DNA of 64,000 nt from Cyanoderma ruficeps (taxonomy: Eukaryota > Chordata > Aves > Passeriformes > Timaliidae). The notes below the pieces were generated by a model. It worked only from the letters and a program-made list of their open reading frames with translations, made no database searches and was not told where the DNA came from. Shown here piece after piece: positions 33,000-45,000 of this stretch (its first letter is position 1; every line of letters starts with the position of its first letter). Where the stretch lies: the NCBI GenBank assembly GCA_008694505.1, contig VZDJ01000174.1, positions 11,252,286-11,316,285 of the forward strand, given 5' to 3'. A program made the position numbers and the translations under genes.

Positions 33000-33568
33000 T
33001 GGAATTGCAGCCAGCTGGGGCTGGTCACTAGTGGGGCTCCCCAGGGCTCAGTACTGGGGCCAGTTCTGTTTAAGGTCTTTATCAATTATCTGGATGAGGG
33101 GATCAAGGACATCCTCAGCTGAATTCACAGATGACACCGAGCTGGGTGGGAATGTTGAACTGCTGGAGGGTGGGAAGATTCTGCATAAGAGTTTGGACAG
33201 ACTGGATTTGATGGTCCAAGAACAATTGTGTGAGGTCCAACAAGGCCACGTGCCAGGTTCTGCACCTGGGTCACAACAACCCCAACCAGGACTCCAGGCT
33301 TGGGGAAGAGCAGCTGGAAAGCTTGAGTGGAAAAGGCCAGTGGCATCCTGGCTTGTATAAGCCATAGTGTGGCCAGCAGGACGGGGTGGTCAAGCATTAA
33401 ACAGGATGCCCAGGGCAGTGATTGAGTCACCATCCTGGAATTATGTAAAAGTGGTGCAGCTGTGGCACTCAAAGACATGGCTTAGTGGTGGGTTGGCAGT
33501 GCTGGGTTAATGTTTGGACTCAACCACCTCAAAGGTCTTTTCCAACTGAAACAATTTTATGATTCCTA
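33000..33568 (+). mobile_element. CR1 LINE, 5'-truncated 3' end
   Basis: Reads through the end of the CR1 reverse transcriptase region (ggtcactagtggggctcccc; agggctcagtactggggcca; ttatcaattatctggatgag; acagatgacaccgagctggg) and finishes with the CR1 3' tail (ggttggcagtgctgggttaa; ctcaaaggtcttttccaact; tttatgattcct). The frame is broken by stops and deletions, so the copy is inactive. Confidence 0.92.
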
Positions 33569-33913
33569 CAGATACTACACTGAGAAGGGAAAAAATGAGT
33601 TGTGAGAAGAGAGCAGGTTTCACCTGTGTGCAGGATAACATGAAGGTGATGAAGTCCTGCACCTGTGACTGGAGTGCAGACAGGGCTGGGTGCAGCATTT
33701 GCAGTGTCAGATTGTAATGCTCAGCACAGTGTCTAATCCCACCTTTTTTTTCCTTAAGGGAACTGGTTTTATTTGGGGCTTTAGGTGGTTGATCAGAGAC
33801 ACCAATACCTTCCAGTGTCCTCACACTCTTGGTCCAAAGGAAATAGACCACTTGAAAAAGATCACCAATTTACTTGTTGCAATGTCTTGTAAAATTAGTA
33901 AAGAGCATGAAAG

Positions 33914-34023
33914 GTGTATCTATTCCATGTGAATTTGGGTTGTTTTCATATATGAGTGTTGCTTATAAGTGTATCTATTCCATGTGAATTTGGGTTGTTT
34001 TCATATATGAGTGTTGCTTATAA
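33914..34023 (+). repeat. Perfect tandem duplication, 55-bp unit x2
   Basis: The unit starting gtgtatctattccatgtgaa and ending gtgttgcttataa is repeated exactly once, at 33914 and 33969. Confidence 0.95.
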
Positions 34024-34448
34024 GTATTGCTCTGAGACTCATAGAGACAATCAGCAGAGTAAGGCAAAGTTACCACTGTTAATTTAGAAGGGTGAGGATT
34101 TTTATGTTTTTTTAAAATACGTCTCATTTCTTTAACTTTTAACTCTTTCAAAAACTCATCCACTCTGAATTCCTGGGGGGACAGAAAACTAAGAGGACTT
34201 GACTTAATCAGCTAAATCTCATCAGGTTATTTCTACCAGCCCCTTCCAACACAAAGGATGGCAGCCCACCACAAATGAACACCCACGTTTCTCTTTCCTT
34301 AAAGGAATGAATCACACTGCCCAATGTGAATGGTACCTGATCCTGTCCCTCAGGCACTGCATCAGGGCTCTGGTCCATATTCCAAGATCTGCAAACAACC
34401 CAGATACTCAGACTCTGAAGTGCTTCACACTCACGTCCAAGAGAACTC

Positions 34449-34454
34449 TTTATT
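34449..34454 (-). terminator. LRRC75B: LRRC75B poly(A) signal (candidate)
   Basis: TTTATT on the plus strand is AATAAA for the minus-strand gene, 1.1 kb past the LRRC75B stop codon. Read on the minus strand it is ...GCGTAATAAAGAGTTCTCTT. Confidence 0.6.
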
Positions 34455-34793
34455 ACGCTTACATAGAGCATGAGCAATGTGGAAAACACTGGAAATTCTG
34501 CTTCAGTGGCTTGGTTTTTGGACAGCACTGGAAATGGCGATGCAGCTGCTCACGTCGTGTCTGTATGACGAGGTGTGCAATGTGCCACGAGGAGCCAAAG
34601 CTTTGCGCTTCCCACTGGGAAGAGCCCACCTCTGGCACATTCACTGCTTGCTCCTCTGGTGCCACAGTTAGGTGCCGAGCTGTCAGCTTTTCCTCAATTT
34701 CACTTGGGACTTGCAATTGTAGTACCTTGGAACTTGTAATTTTAGTACAAAAGCACGCTTTTTGAAACCAATCCTACTAATCCACAAGACCGT

Positions 34794-34860
34794 TCCCCTT
34801 CCCTGTCCTCCCCCCTCCTCCCAATCCCATCCCAACTCATCCCATCCCCCATGCTCCCAC
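34794..34860 (-). other. LRRC75B: G-quadruplex candidate in LRRC75B 3' UTR
   Basis: The plus strand is C-rich (tcccatcccaactcatccca and neighbours). The transcript strand therefore has at least eight G-runs of three to six with two- to seven-base loops, such as GGGGGATGGGATGAGTTGGG and GGGATTGGGAGGAGGGGGG. Confidence 0.7.
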
Positions 34861-35571
34861 CAACACATACCTCCTTCCCCTCCCTCTCACCCCGGTCACA
34901 CAGCAAATATCCTGATGCTGCAGTTCCAAGCCATGTGTCCGCCCCAGCCTATGTGATCCAATGGTCTCTGACCAGGTCCCTTTGTTCAGACGTTCATACA
35001 AAACACACAATAGGAAAAAAACAAAACAAAAGGAGCCAGACACAAGAGGGAGACACACTGCCGGGCTCCAGCTCTGGCCTCTGAGCCCTTCCACTAAGCT
35101 CCACAGCACTAGGCTCTTGGGGTACCTCCTTTCACACTCAAGGCTGCAGGTCCCAAGGTTTCCAAGGTGCATAGGAAAAGGAAGAAAGGAAGTAGACTAC
35201 AAGCCTGTTTCTGTTTTAGGTTTCCCCCTAATCCCTTTCCCTCAACCCAATGGCTGCTGGAGGATATTCTTGACTCCGACAGGTCTTTTCCCGTCTTCCA
35301 GTGAGACCCTGCCTGGGGACCAGGTTCACTGTAAGTCACTGGTTCCTCTCTGGAACGTGGGCAATGGGTTTGGCAGCGAGGGGAGGGAGCGGAGCACGTT
35401 GTGGGGGGACGACAGGCTTTTGTCTCACAACAGGTGGGGGGGGGAAGATGTCAGGGAAGGCGAGAGGAAAGAGCCAAGGGAAGCCGGTCAAGCTGGCCCT
35501 CTGCTTGATCTTTGTACTCAAAACTTCTCCTTGGGCTTGCCTCGGTGTGCCAGCGCCGGCCCGTTGTTCAG

Positions 35572-36094
35572 TCACCTCTCGCAGCCCTGCTGAGAAAGAG
35601 CACGTGGCGGGGTGCTTCCGGCTGCTTCATCCTCTGGCTGGCTGCCCTCGTGCCCGCCGGCGATCTCAGAGTCGCAGTCAAGCGCCTCATAGATGGTCGG
35701 CAGCGTGGTCTGCTGGCTGAGGCGCTTGCGCAGGCCCACCAGCAGCGGCTGCGGCATGGAGGAGACGTCCACGTTGTTGCCGAGGTCAACCCAGGCCAGG
35801 CAAGGGAACTTGTTCATGTCCTTCATGGTGTCAGTCAGCTCCTTCATGGTGGCCCGCGTCAGGCGGTTGCCGTTGAGGGACAGGTGGGTGAGTTTGGGGA
35901 GCGCCCAGAGGAAGGGCAGCAGCAGGCGCACCATGTCATCGTTGAGCTCCGTGAAGCTCAGGTCCACCGAGGTGAGGTGGTCCCCGTTGTTCTGCAGGTA
36001 GTAGGCCATGCGGTGGACGTCCCGCATGGTCAGGGGGATCCCGGACAAATCCATGGAGTCCTGGCTCACCTTCTTCTGCAGGCTGGTCTTCAGG
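35572..36094 (-). CDS. LRRC75B: LRRC75B exon 4 (LRR domain and C terminus)
   Basis: Acceptor caccatcag|C. Encodes LKTSLQKKVSQDSMDLSGIP, then three leucine-rich repeats and the acidic tail ending QQGCER. Stop TGA is at 35572-35574 on the plus strand. Confidence 0.95.
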
Positions 36095-39000
36095 CTGATG
36101 GTGGAAAAGGGGAGACAGAGAGATCATTAAGGGGAGCGCTCCCATCTGTCTCAGCCGAGTGAGAGAGCGCTTGGGACAGGGAGAACTCATTAACAACATG
36201 GGCTAGAATGTTAAGGAAAGGGTTAATAGAGCTCACTGGGGAAACAAGCATTTGCACCATACCTCAGGGCAGACTGTCCTGGGGCTTTGCTGTGTATTCT
36301 CAGCACTCACACATGAACTTTGCCAGAACTGGCTAAACACAGGTTGCTAAAGTGTCTCCCAGTAGCAAATGTCAAAGGGTTTGTCTGTATGTGCCCATAC
36401 AGGCGCTCATGCATAGAAAGCAAAAATAACCAAGGCAAGCAAACCTTCCAAGAGCACTGGTTTACACTGTGTGGGGGCTGTTTGTGAGCCCCCTCTCCAG
36501 GTCAATGCCGAGGTCTGTGCTACAGAGGAGAGCAGTGTTAAACCTCTGAGAAATGCATGTTTCATCAGGAAAACAATAGATAGGCAAACTGCACTCCAGG
36601 AATGGATTTACTGCGTGTCCCTTTAAAAGCCTTCACAAGCAGCACTTAGTCAGTAAGCAGCACCAGTGGCTGCCCTATTTGGGTCTCTGTGGTCAGCAGA
36701 TCATCTGGGATCTGCTGCAGCTATGAGGAGGCGGGGAGGGCATAAAGGTGCCAAGAGATGGCTTCAGCCATTTCTTTTCTTGTCTGCCTGGCCAAGGGAG
36801 TGAGGAGGAGGTAGGAAAGCTGTGTTGTGAGGCTGCTGGGCATGCAAAGAGAGTGGGGTGTGGAGCTTAATGATGGACTTTGGGTTTGTAAGAGTGCTGT
36901 GAGAAGTGGGGACTGTGGAGCTGCTGGGGGATACGCTGCAAAATTGAGTAGAAACATGTGTTGGTGTAACACTGGAGAACCTAATCCCTTAGTGTAAATT
37001 GTGTTAATCTTGCTGCTCTTTCAGACACATCTTGCCTTAAGGACATGGGAGCCCTAGTAGGACCCCCCAGTCATGTACTCAGGGGGGTCTTGTAAGTGCC
37101 TTACTGAGTTTGGGAGGATCAGGGTGGGTTAAGCATTAACCACCACTTCGAAGGTCCCCACTCTTCCTATCTGGCTCTCTGTAGTGTCCTGCACACCTGT
37201 GGCACAGCCAGTCCCTGAAAGCAATGGGTACATGGGGACATGCAATTCCCTCGGAGGAGGCTGCAGCACCGCAGGAGCTCCCGTGGCAGGTGAGAATGTC
37301 CCTACAAGCCTCAGCATTGCCAGGCTCTGCTGGAGCTGTGCAGAGGATGTGGCACTGCCTCTGCAGCTTTGCTTTACATATGCAGTTCATGGCATCCTAG
37401 CAATTTCAGCCCTTAATAATCCCCTATAAGCATGTGTTGACACAAGGGAGTAAATGTGCACCGGTGCAGGCAGCAGCCCTTTGTGGACATATTCAGGCAC
37501 AAACCTGCAGCTGCACTTCCTTGTAGGAGCATGAGGCAGAAAGACCTCGTGGCCTGCCCTCTCAGTCCTTAAACCCACAAATTCCTGCTCTGGGTTTAGC
37601 AGTACTTTGCTCAGGCTACTTCTGTGTGTCCCTGTATTTAACATGGGAATTCACTGTGCAAGGCTGAAACCGTATCTGCAAGCATGCATTTGGACTAATG
37701 AGCTCTCATGACAGAGAGCTAATAACAGCATGAATTAACTTCTATTCAGACCTAAAGTATTGTAAGTAAATGCAGAAATTATTAAATATTTACACATCAG
37801 ATGACCCACACTACACCTCAGTGGATCACAGGAGGGGCAAGGGGAGCAGTGCTTGTCTGTACTGTCAAACAGCAGGGACTGATGTACTGGGGAATTGGTC
37901 TGGGCACACAAGGAAGGTCACCAAAGGGCCTTGAAGATGGAACTTGATATCCCTCCACTATGTGGCCCCCAGAGATGGGACTGTGAAGAATTAATCCACC
38001 ACATTGCTTGTAGCAGCAGTTGAGAACTGTGCATGCTGTGGTCTGGGTTGCACTGAGCAAGTCTCCCTTTTCCTCCTAATCTAAGGGATGCTTGAGATCA
38101 GCCCAGGCTGTCTGGGAGCTGTATTTCTTCAACTCTCTTGAAAAACAATGCGTATGTTTTGGTATAGTTTGTCACCAATCATGGCAGTGGTGTAGCATAA
38201 AAGAGGAAGGGTTCATCTTGCATGAAATTTATCAGGGATCAGCCTTGAAGCTGGTCTCAGGTTTCCCCTCACACAACAGGAGTTATCCTTTTAGCCACGC
38301 TAGGTATTTTATCTGGCTGTTTGATCTGGAGTATTTGTTCTAGCAGAACAGAGCATCCAATGCACAGTGCAGGTGTGCATTCATATGGGTCAGGTGAAAC
38401 AGGGAGAAATGCAATGGAGTGTGAACCTGAGTGCACAGGGTAACTGTCCTGTATCCACAGGGGCTGGTACAAGAGATACAACAGCCTTCTCTGGCCTGTA
38501 GGGGTTTCAAATAAGGCTTTCTTGGGAGCGTGGGGAACACAGAATAAACAAGCACAGAAACAAGCCTGTAACTACTTCAGTGCCTGTTTTGTATGAATGC
38601 AGCTTGTGGCTTCTGGAAATTCTCTCCCCCAGCGCTGTCAAGCCACGGCAGATCCTGGGTGGGTGGGTGACACAGAGCATAGGGGCACCTTCCCCAGCCC
38701 TAAGCCTTTGTCTCAGTCTGTGCAAAGCCTCCTCGGAGCCTTTTTCTGGAGCTGCAGGGCACAAGCCCGGCCTGGAGTGGGGCTGGGAGCCGGGCTGGAG
38801 TGGGGACCACTGGAGGGCACGTCTGAGCCGGCTCCGCTCCGCTGCCGCCCTCAGCATTCAGGTGCCGTCCTTCCTGTCGCGTCGGCAGCAGCGGCTTTCT
38901 TAACAGGGGGCGAGTTTGAAAGGCTCTTGGGGTCCCCTTTGGAGCGACTTGGCTCTGAGTGCAGACAGTGATGACTGAAGGGAAATGTCTCAAAGACAGA

Positions 39001-42000
39001 ACCGATGTGCTCGTCTGTCCCTGCCCCTTAAGCCTCCCCTCCTGTGGCTGCCGTGTGGAGACTGCAGTAATAGGTCACGGATCGTGCTGTTCTCACAACA
39101 GGTACCTCCTGCTGCTCTCCCCAGCAACGAGCCAATGCCCCAAGGAGGCTTTAATCAAGTAGACAAATTATCTTCCCATAATTGATTCTCCAGACCGGAC
39201 TGCTCCTGGCTGAATGTGCTTAAACCCTCCTGTCCTGTGCCAGAGCCCGCCCTCCCTTCTTTGCTGGCTTGTTTTCCTTTCCTTTCCTGTGTTTTTTGCT
39301 GCTTCCTTTTGCCCTCATTGCTGTACCTGCCAGGGTGACTCTGGGCCTCCTCTCTCAGGACTGGGGGCTCCCTCCTGTGTTTAAGCTGTTCTCTTGCCTA
39401 TAAAAATGCCTCTTGTGTAGGGATGTGTCTGTAGGAGCCTCATCCTGGTGGACACAGCCCTGTGCTGCAGCCAGGCCCTCAGCTCTCTGGTAAGTGCTGA
39501 AGCATGAGATCCAACACCCCACGCATGCTGTGAACCCTGGCAGCCTCCTCCTCGCCTCCCTGGTGTGTCTGTGCAGCTCCAAGAGGCACAGCTAAATCCC
39601 ATCTCTAGGGCAAGGCATAGAATAGCTGCCCACTCTCTCTGCTGCTTTAGAGGTAAATGTGTCTGCAGTCAGAAATGGGTCGAGGAGATGTGGGTAGATG
39701 CTTTACTCTGAATTATCTGACACTTGGTATTTTTCTGGAGCTGCGTTAAGCTCTATTTCTTGGGGGGGAGAGGGGCATGATACACAGGGCACCAAGCTCT
39801 CAGTCACTTGTGCAGCAGCTGAGAAAATACTAGGTTTTATTTCCAGGGAAATGGGTCATCTATTATCCCCTAATTTCTGCACTTGAAACAGGCTTTAAGA
39901 TTGCTTCAGCTGCAGAAAGCTTTTTTTCCTTTGTGTGAGATACAACAGCTACTTAGCAACTGGCTCTTGATGCCCGTGGGACTTGTGGACAGAGGCTGCA
40001 GAGCACTGGGGGCTGGATTAACCTACTGCTTCTGCAACTGCTGCTCAGGGCACATTTGTAATTGTGAGGATTTGCATCTAACAAGGATCTGGACCCTGGA
40101 TGCAGGGCAGCAGACTGTGTTTGTATTATCTGCAGCAAGCTTGGAGAGGAAACAACCCCCCACTCTCTCAGATGCTACAGAAATGGCTGCAAGTGAGAAA
40201 TTCTTGAAAATTTTGATCAAGAAACAAGGGCAATCAGCAGCCCATCCCCTACTGCCTGCCTGGGGATGCAGCATCCAGTGAGGAATGGCCCAGAGTCTGT
40301 TTATAAGGGCTCAGCACCCTGCTTGCAAGCCTTGTCCAGCCCTGCTGAGGGATGTCAGCTCTTTGAGGTGCATCTCCTTGTTTCTCCTGTGGAAGGTTTT
40401 ACTTTGCATTGTTCTCAGCCCCCTTCTTGGGGTCTGGCCTTTCTCCCATGGACAAGGAGGCAGTCTTCTTTCCACCCTCACTGCCACTTACCCCTTCCCT
40501 GGGTGCCAACTCTACTCTTCAGCAGGCATTACCAGCAGTCCCTAGGCTGCACTTTGAGCCTGGCTTTGGGAAATCCAGCCTGGATCAGTCCAGACAGAGC
40601 AGGGGCCTGAGGGACCTGTGGGTGTCCTTGGAGTCCATGAAGCTGCAGGCTCAGCACGTTTGGGGTTTTTTTATTAGCACTGAATCCCATCAATTTCTTG
40701 CTCATCAGCTGAATTCTTTGGTGGCTGCAGGGAAGGGGTGTGATGGCTCCTGAGTCTTGCCCTGTTGGGACTTGTAGCAGTCACAGTGGTGTCTGGCCTC
40801 TTGTTGGCTTTGTGGGGCCTGGGGGAGTTCGTTCAGCCCAAGAATTGAAATTCCCAGAGTCTCAGCTCATTTCCTTGTCTCCATGCTATGGAGAAAGGCT
40901 GGGAGGACACAGTAAGAGTCAGATAGAACTTCGCTAACAAGGGGTGCTCACTACATCATGCCTATTTCTCTGGAGAATTACCAGCTTTCTACCCCTCTGT
41001 CTTTTATTTTTACATTAAACATCTCCAAATATAAAACTTTGCTGATGCCAGAAATCCCCATTACTGTGTATCCCCTCTGTCGTTAACAGGCACTGCCAGC
41101 AGTGGCTAATTAGTCATGAGTCAGGTATCTCTGAGCTGCTCTTTCTTGTACAGAACCTCAGGCACGACTGGATGGTTTCCCTGCTCTGAGCAGTGATTTA
41201 GGGGATGGATTCTGAGCTTTTTTATTGCCTACTTAGCATAATCTGCTTGCTTTACTTCCCCAGTGGCACAGGGTGCTGCTGTGCAGGGCTGCCTCTAATG
41301 CAACATGAAAAAGGAAAGAGAAGCCTCAAAAGTACTGACCTGGACTAACCTCAGCTGATCTGAGGCTGGGCCTGGCCCTACTGGGCAGGTGGGGGCAGTG
41401 CACAAATAGGTCACTTCCATGAGAAGTCCCTTAGACACATCTCCATCCTTGTGCCTTGTGTCCAGCTCTTTGACCAGCTGTGGGGAGGAGGCAAAGGCAG
41501 CTTTTCTCCTGTCTCACTCCCTCTGCAGCTGGGGTGGGACATGGAAATCTGTAGTTGTTGATGCAGCTGAGTGCCTCTCTCTTCCTGCCTCTGCTGCCAC
41601 TTTGTCCGTGAAGGTGTGTTCAAGAGAGCTGTGAACTCTTGGCCTTCCTCCTGCTCCTACTGAACCTGTCCAAGGTTGTTTCCTTCATTATTTAGGCCTC
41701 TCCTAGCAAAGCAGGGAATGAGGCTGCCTCCTTGCTGTAAATATCATGTATTGACCATGTCCTTGTCAGACCTTTGACTGGGTAAGAGTCACAAAGGCAC
41801 AAGGTCTCTGCTGATTGCTTTTAACTCCCACCTGCCCAGTGAAAAAACAGCCTCTGTTATTTCACTCATTGTCTGTCCATCAGTGTCCTGCTTCTCTTGC
41901 CTGCCATTCTTGGCTGTTTTACTCCTGACTCTGACAGGGCAGTGTCAAGCTGCTGGGTGATCCTTCCTGCCACCTCCAACAGCCTTTCCAAAGGTATGGG

Positions 42001-45000
42001 CCTCTTGATGCTGCTGGGAGCCCTCCTCAGGGGAAGCGTTTGCTCTGCACTGTAAATGAGGGCACAATTCCTGCCTCTGCCCACAAGTCATCCACAGCTC
42101 ATGTCTGTCCATCTGACATCTCTGTGAGCAGCAGCTTCTTGGAAACAGTGTGTGGGGCAGCTCCTGTACTCCCATATGATGTTTACCATGTGGCTTTAGT
42201 TAACTGACTTGGCCTCCTCTCACTAAAGCAGGAATGATGGTGCCTGTTTACCTTGTTGCATAAGGGTGACATGAAGCTGCAGTTAATATTCTCCTCATGC
42301 CATGTGAAGGCTGGGATCTCATCTGCCAGAACTGTCAGCCTCAGTGCTGAGTGATGTTTTCAAGGAAAAGAAAAAAGGATCTGAAGCCCTTTGGAGCTGT
42401 TTCCTTGAAGTCCTCTAGACACAAGTGCTTCCCCTGCATTTTAAAAGTGCATCTAATGCCGCAATGTCTGGCCAAGGCACATCAATAACAGAAAGGGAGC
42501 AATAAGCCCAGAAGGGATACTCTGCTCTCCACCCACTTTGGATTAGCCATGATGAAATTCACTCAGATGAGCAAAGTAAAGCTGTGGTGAGATTTGTGAA
42601 AAAGAAAGGCCATATGTGTGTGGTTTGGGAGTTAACTCCATACAAACAACTGCCTTTGCTCTTCCAGAACCAGACACTGTGTGAAAACTCTGGGGGGCTC
42701 TTTGTCACAATTATAAAGCTGTGTCTACTGCCTGCCTGCTTTGTGGATTCAGACTGGATCCTTTGCACTCAGGAAAGGAAGCAGTTACACGGCAGCAGCC
42801 AGCTCTGGGGATGATACAAGTGGAAGATACATTAAGGTTCCCTGACAAGGTCTTGCCAAGACAGTTCAGTTGTAATCCAGAGCTTCCTGATCACAGTACC
42901 AGACTGTGATCCAGCTCTCCAGACAAAGGCTGCCTTCACCTGACACCCTTCTCCCTCTCTGCTCTGAACTGCAGCCCAGTGTGTCTGGCCCTCAGAAAAT
43001 AATACACCCTCTGGGTCCCACCCTGTTCTGGCAGCAGATGGTGACAATTTTCTTGAATTCAGCATGGCAGGAGGCCCCAGGAATTCTGAAGACAAGAATT
43101 AATAACATCTAAAAGTTCTGCATCTGTCAAAATGCCACAGAAGGGGCACTGATAGCCTAAAAGGTCTATGTCTGTATAAAGGAGAATTTCTTAATTCGTT
43201 ACTCTTTACACACTAAACATCAATTTAATGAGAAAGTGAAGCTGGAGTTATACAACACTCTAGGATGTATTCTGCTCGTTAAGTGGGAGTGATCTATACA
43301 ACTGTAAAATGGTGCTAAAACTAAATTCCCTCTAGGATATAAACGACTGAAAATTGTGCAGTAGTTATGCTAGTCCCTGCTGCAGAAATCTTATCCTCCA
43401 GCTTTTGAGCTTTTAATTTTAAAACCCCCAGAGTAAATCTGCATGAGCTCATCTTCCTAGTTTGGTTAGGCAGCCAACCCAAGTAGGGCAGAGCCAGTGG
43501 GGTGCAGGCTGCTGGCTGCAAATCTGAGACAGGATTTTGTAGGAAAGGAGCCCCTTCCTTTCAGTGGGGCAAACGTGTCTGAGTATCATCTGAAAGAGTC
43601 TCCTTGGGTGACTGCACAGCGGGACTGCAACCCTTCCTCGTACAAGGCTTACAGCCACTCCAAGGAACCCACAAGCATGGATGCAGAGGGCAAGTTGTCC
43701 CTCAGCCTCACCTTCAGCAGTGTAGCCAAGCACAGAAACCAGTCAGAGCCTGGGCTGGATGTCTCCTGCTCCCTCCAGCTGCTGTTGCACTGAGTCCATG
43801 GACCTGCAATGAGCTTTCTTCTTCCACATTTCTGTGTGGGCTCTGCCTGTGTACTGAAACAGCAGTGCTTGAAGAAATGTATCTGATCCTTTTTGCTTTG
43901 CCAGCTCATGGGTGGCTCAGGTTTGTACCTGCTGGATGTGGGTGCCACTGAGAGTAGCTGGGGATGTAACTACTGTTAGTTTGTTTGTGACCCACTGGTT
44001 TGGCAGTGGGGACAAACACCTGGTGTGTGATCCGACTCCAGGTCCTCTCCCTCTCCCATACCACATCTCCATAACAGCCCAAATGTAATAAAAACCTGGC
44101 AGATGCTCCAAGCTCTCTGTATGGCTCGGCTTGCTAATTATCTCCTGAACCCATCTAACATGCTGCCTGAAAGTAGAAATTGCATTTCAGAGAACAAGGG
44201 AGTCCAGCATCAGCTCTGTGAAAGCCAGATGCCAAAGCCCAGGAGGCTGCAAAAGGGAGAGGAGAATTTGGTTTCTGAATGTGGTCTCCCTGCTGTTCTT
44301 AACCCCCACTAGATTTTAGAAATTCCTTCAAAGTATTGCTGCTACACCCATGGTCTTTACAGGACCTCAACAGCAGGAAGGGTGCAAGCCAAGGGCACAG
44401 GGTTTGAGACAGACACTACAGTAAAATACTCCCACTAGCAGAGAGAAGTGGAGAATTTGGATCACATAAAAACAGCCTGCCTAAACAAACTAAGGCCTTG
44501 GTATCTCCTAATGAAGCAGCTATTTCTTGCCTTCCTGCTACTGACAACACCCATTTTCTTGCAGCGGCTCAGATGCCAACTCTGCAGGCATCTTCTGCTG
44601 CAAACTGCAAACCATTTCATCTCCACACTTTAAAGAGAAAGCTCTGCTGTTAAATATTTAATCAAAATTAATTTGTGCCTTATGTAACACATTGTAACTG
44701 GGTGTGGTAGCCAGGCAGGGCAGCCCATTTTAGACCTATATTTCCCCCCATGGCACGTTGCCTTGTTGCCCCTCTCCCTGCTTGTGCTCACAGATGTTCT
44801 GTACCTGGCCAGCACTTGGGGCCTGACCCCTCTATGTTGGGTGTTCACTGGACCCAGAGCTCTTCCTCTGGCCACAAACCTCCTCTCTGTTGTTACTGCA
44901 TGATGAGTTTGCAGCAGTTTGCAGTCCTCTGCTGTCCCCAGGCTGTGCAATCACAGGGAACGCTTCCAGTTTGACTCTTCATCCTGAAGTCCAACTAGAG

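Larger units (their letters stand above)
24725..34430. other. Intergenic region between SNRPD3 and LRRC75B
   Basis: About 9.7 kb with no exon I can support on either strand. The longest open frame (27429-27875, 148 codons, plus) resembles no protein I know and shows no splice context. Supported contents are the distal poly(A) candidate, a CTCF-like motif (26363), two short tandem repeats, a GTT microsatellite (about 29221-29240), a G-quadruplex candidate (31577) and a CR1 element (33.0-33.57 kb). Confidence 0.7.
34430..35571 (-). other. LRRC75B: LRRC75B 3' UTR (probable)
   Basis: The region between the stop codon and the first good minus-strand AATAAA. It includes the G-rich (in the RNA) segment at 34794-34860. 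A 210-codon plus-strand open frame here is rejected as a low-complexity shadow. Confidence 0.6.

Noticed and set aside
33000..33568. Open frames at 33.0-33.5 kb on both strands as possible genes
   Set aside because: The DNA is a truncated CR1 element; the frames are fragments of its broken reverse transcriptase region or antisense shadows.
35512..36162. 216-codon plus-strand open frame antisense to LRRC75B exon 4
   Set aside because: Mirror frame of a real coding exon; the minus strand has clear LRR homology and correct splice phase.
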